In this document: piece after piece, positions 5,318 through 5,380 of the stretch | Numbering within the stretch: the stretch's first letter is position 1 | How the letters are laid out: each line of letters begins with the position of its first letter | NCBI GenBank assembly: GCA_021810725.1 | Contig: JAJZIE010000178.1 | Span: 1 to 5,380 of the forward strand | DNA length: 5,380 nt | Reading direction: 5' to 3' | DNA from: Bacillota bacterium | GTDB lineage: Bacteria > Bacillota > Sulfobacillia > JAJZYS01 > JAJYTV01 | The notes under the pieces: generated by a model | Told to the model about the DNA's origin: nothing | Database searches by the model: none | Seen by the model: the letters and a program-made list of their open reading frames with translations, nothing else | Translations under genes and position numbers: made by a program

Positions 5318-5380
<63 letters not shown>

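Overview
The window is GC-rich throughout, with strong GC preference at third codon positions, tightly packed genes and clear GGAGG ribosome binding sites. This fits a high-GC Gram-negative bacterium. An alphaproteobacterium (Methylobacterium, Rhizobiales or Acetobacteraceae type) is my best guess, but nothing in the sequence fixes the genus.

Positions 1-3214 hold one plus-strand operon for a MacAB-type ABC export system. It comprises a periplasmic adaptor (membrane fusion protein) cut by the left window edge, a separate ABC ATPase, and a MacB/FtsX-type permease. The genes are translationally coupled: 1 nt separates adaptor and ATPase, and ATPase and permease overlap by 7 nt. ATPase and permease are separate polypeptides, unlike the fused MacB of E. 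coli. The adaptor is unusual in carrying two tandem lipoyl/beta-barrel modules. No outer-membrane channel gene is visible.

Positions 3215-3415 form a short convergent spacer with a long, almost perfect hairpin (3310-3349). Positions 3416-5012 hold a divergent pair: a TetR-family repressor on the minus strand and, on the plus strand, an NAD(P)-binding protein of the atypical SDR type (SDR_a7-like) that lacks the YxxxK catalytic motif. The 100-nt intergenic region has a good sigma70-like promoter for the SDR gene, an extended -10 element that would make the tetR mRNA leaderless, and a nested 45-bp inverted repeat over the SDR promoter. The pair looks like a self-contained repressor/enzyme switch whose inducer is unknown.

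Positions 5013-5380 hold no convincing protein gene. They contain a palindromic hairpin on the SDR stop codon, a doubtful minus-strand small ORF, a cluster of palindromes, a strong minus-strand intrinsic terminator, and the 3' 45 nt of a tRNA-Lys(CTT). The sequence 5' of that tRNA piece no longer fits a tRNA, and a 17-nt part of it is repeated 148 nt away. This looks like the attachment-site boundary of an integrated element, most likely continuing beyond the right edge. I found no wholly new system. The most interesting points are this boundary, the layered operator/promoter region, and the tandem-module adaptor.
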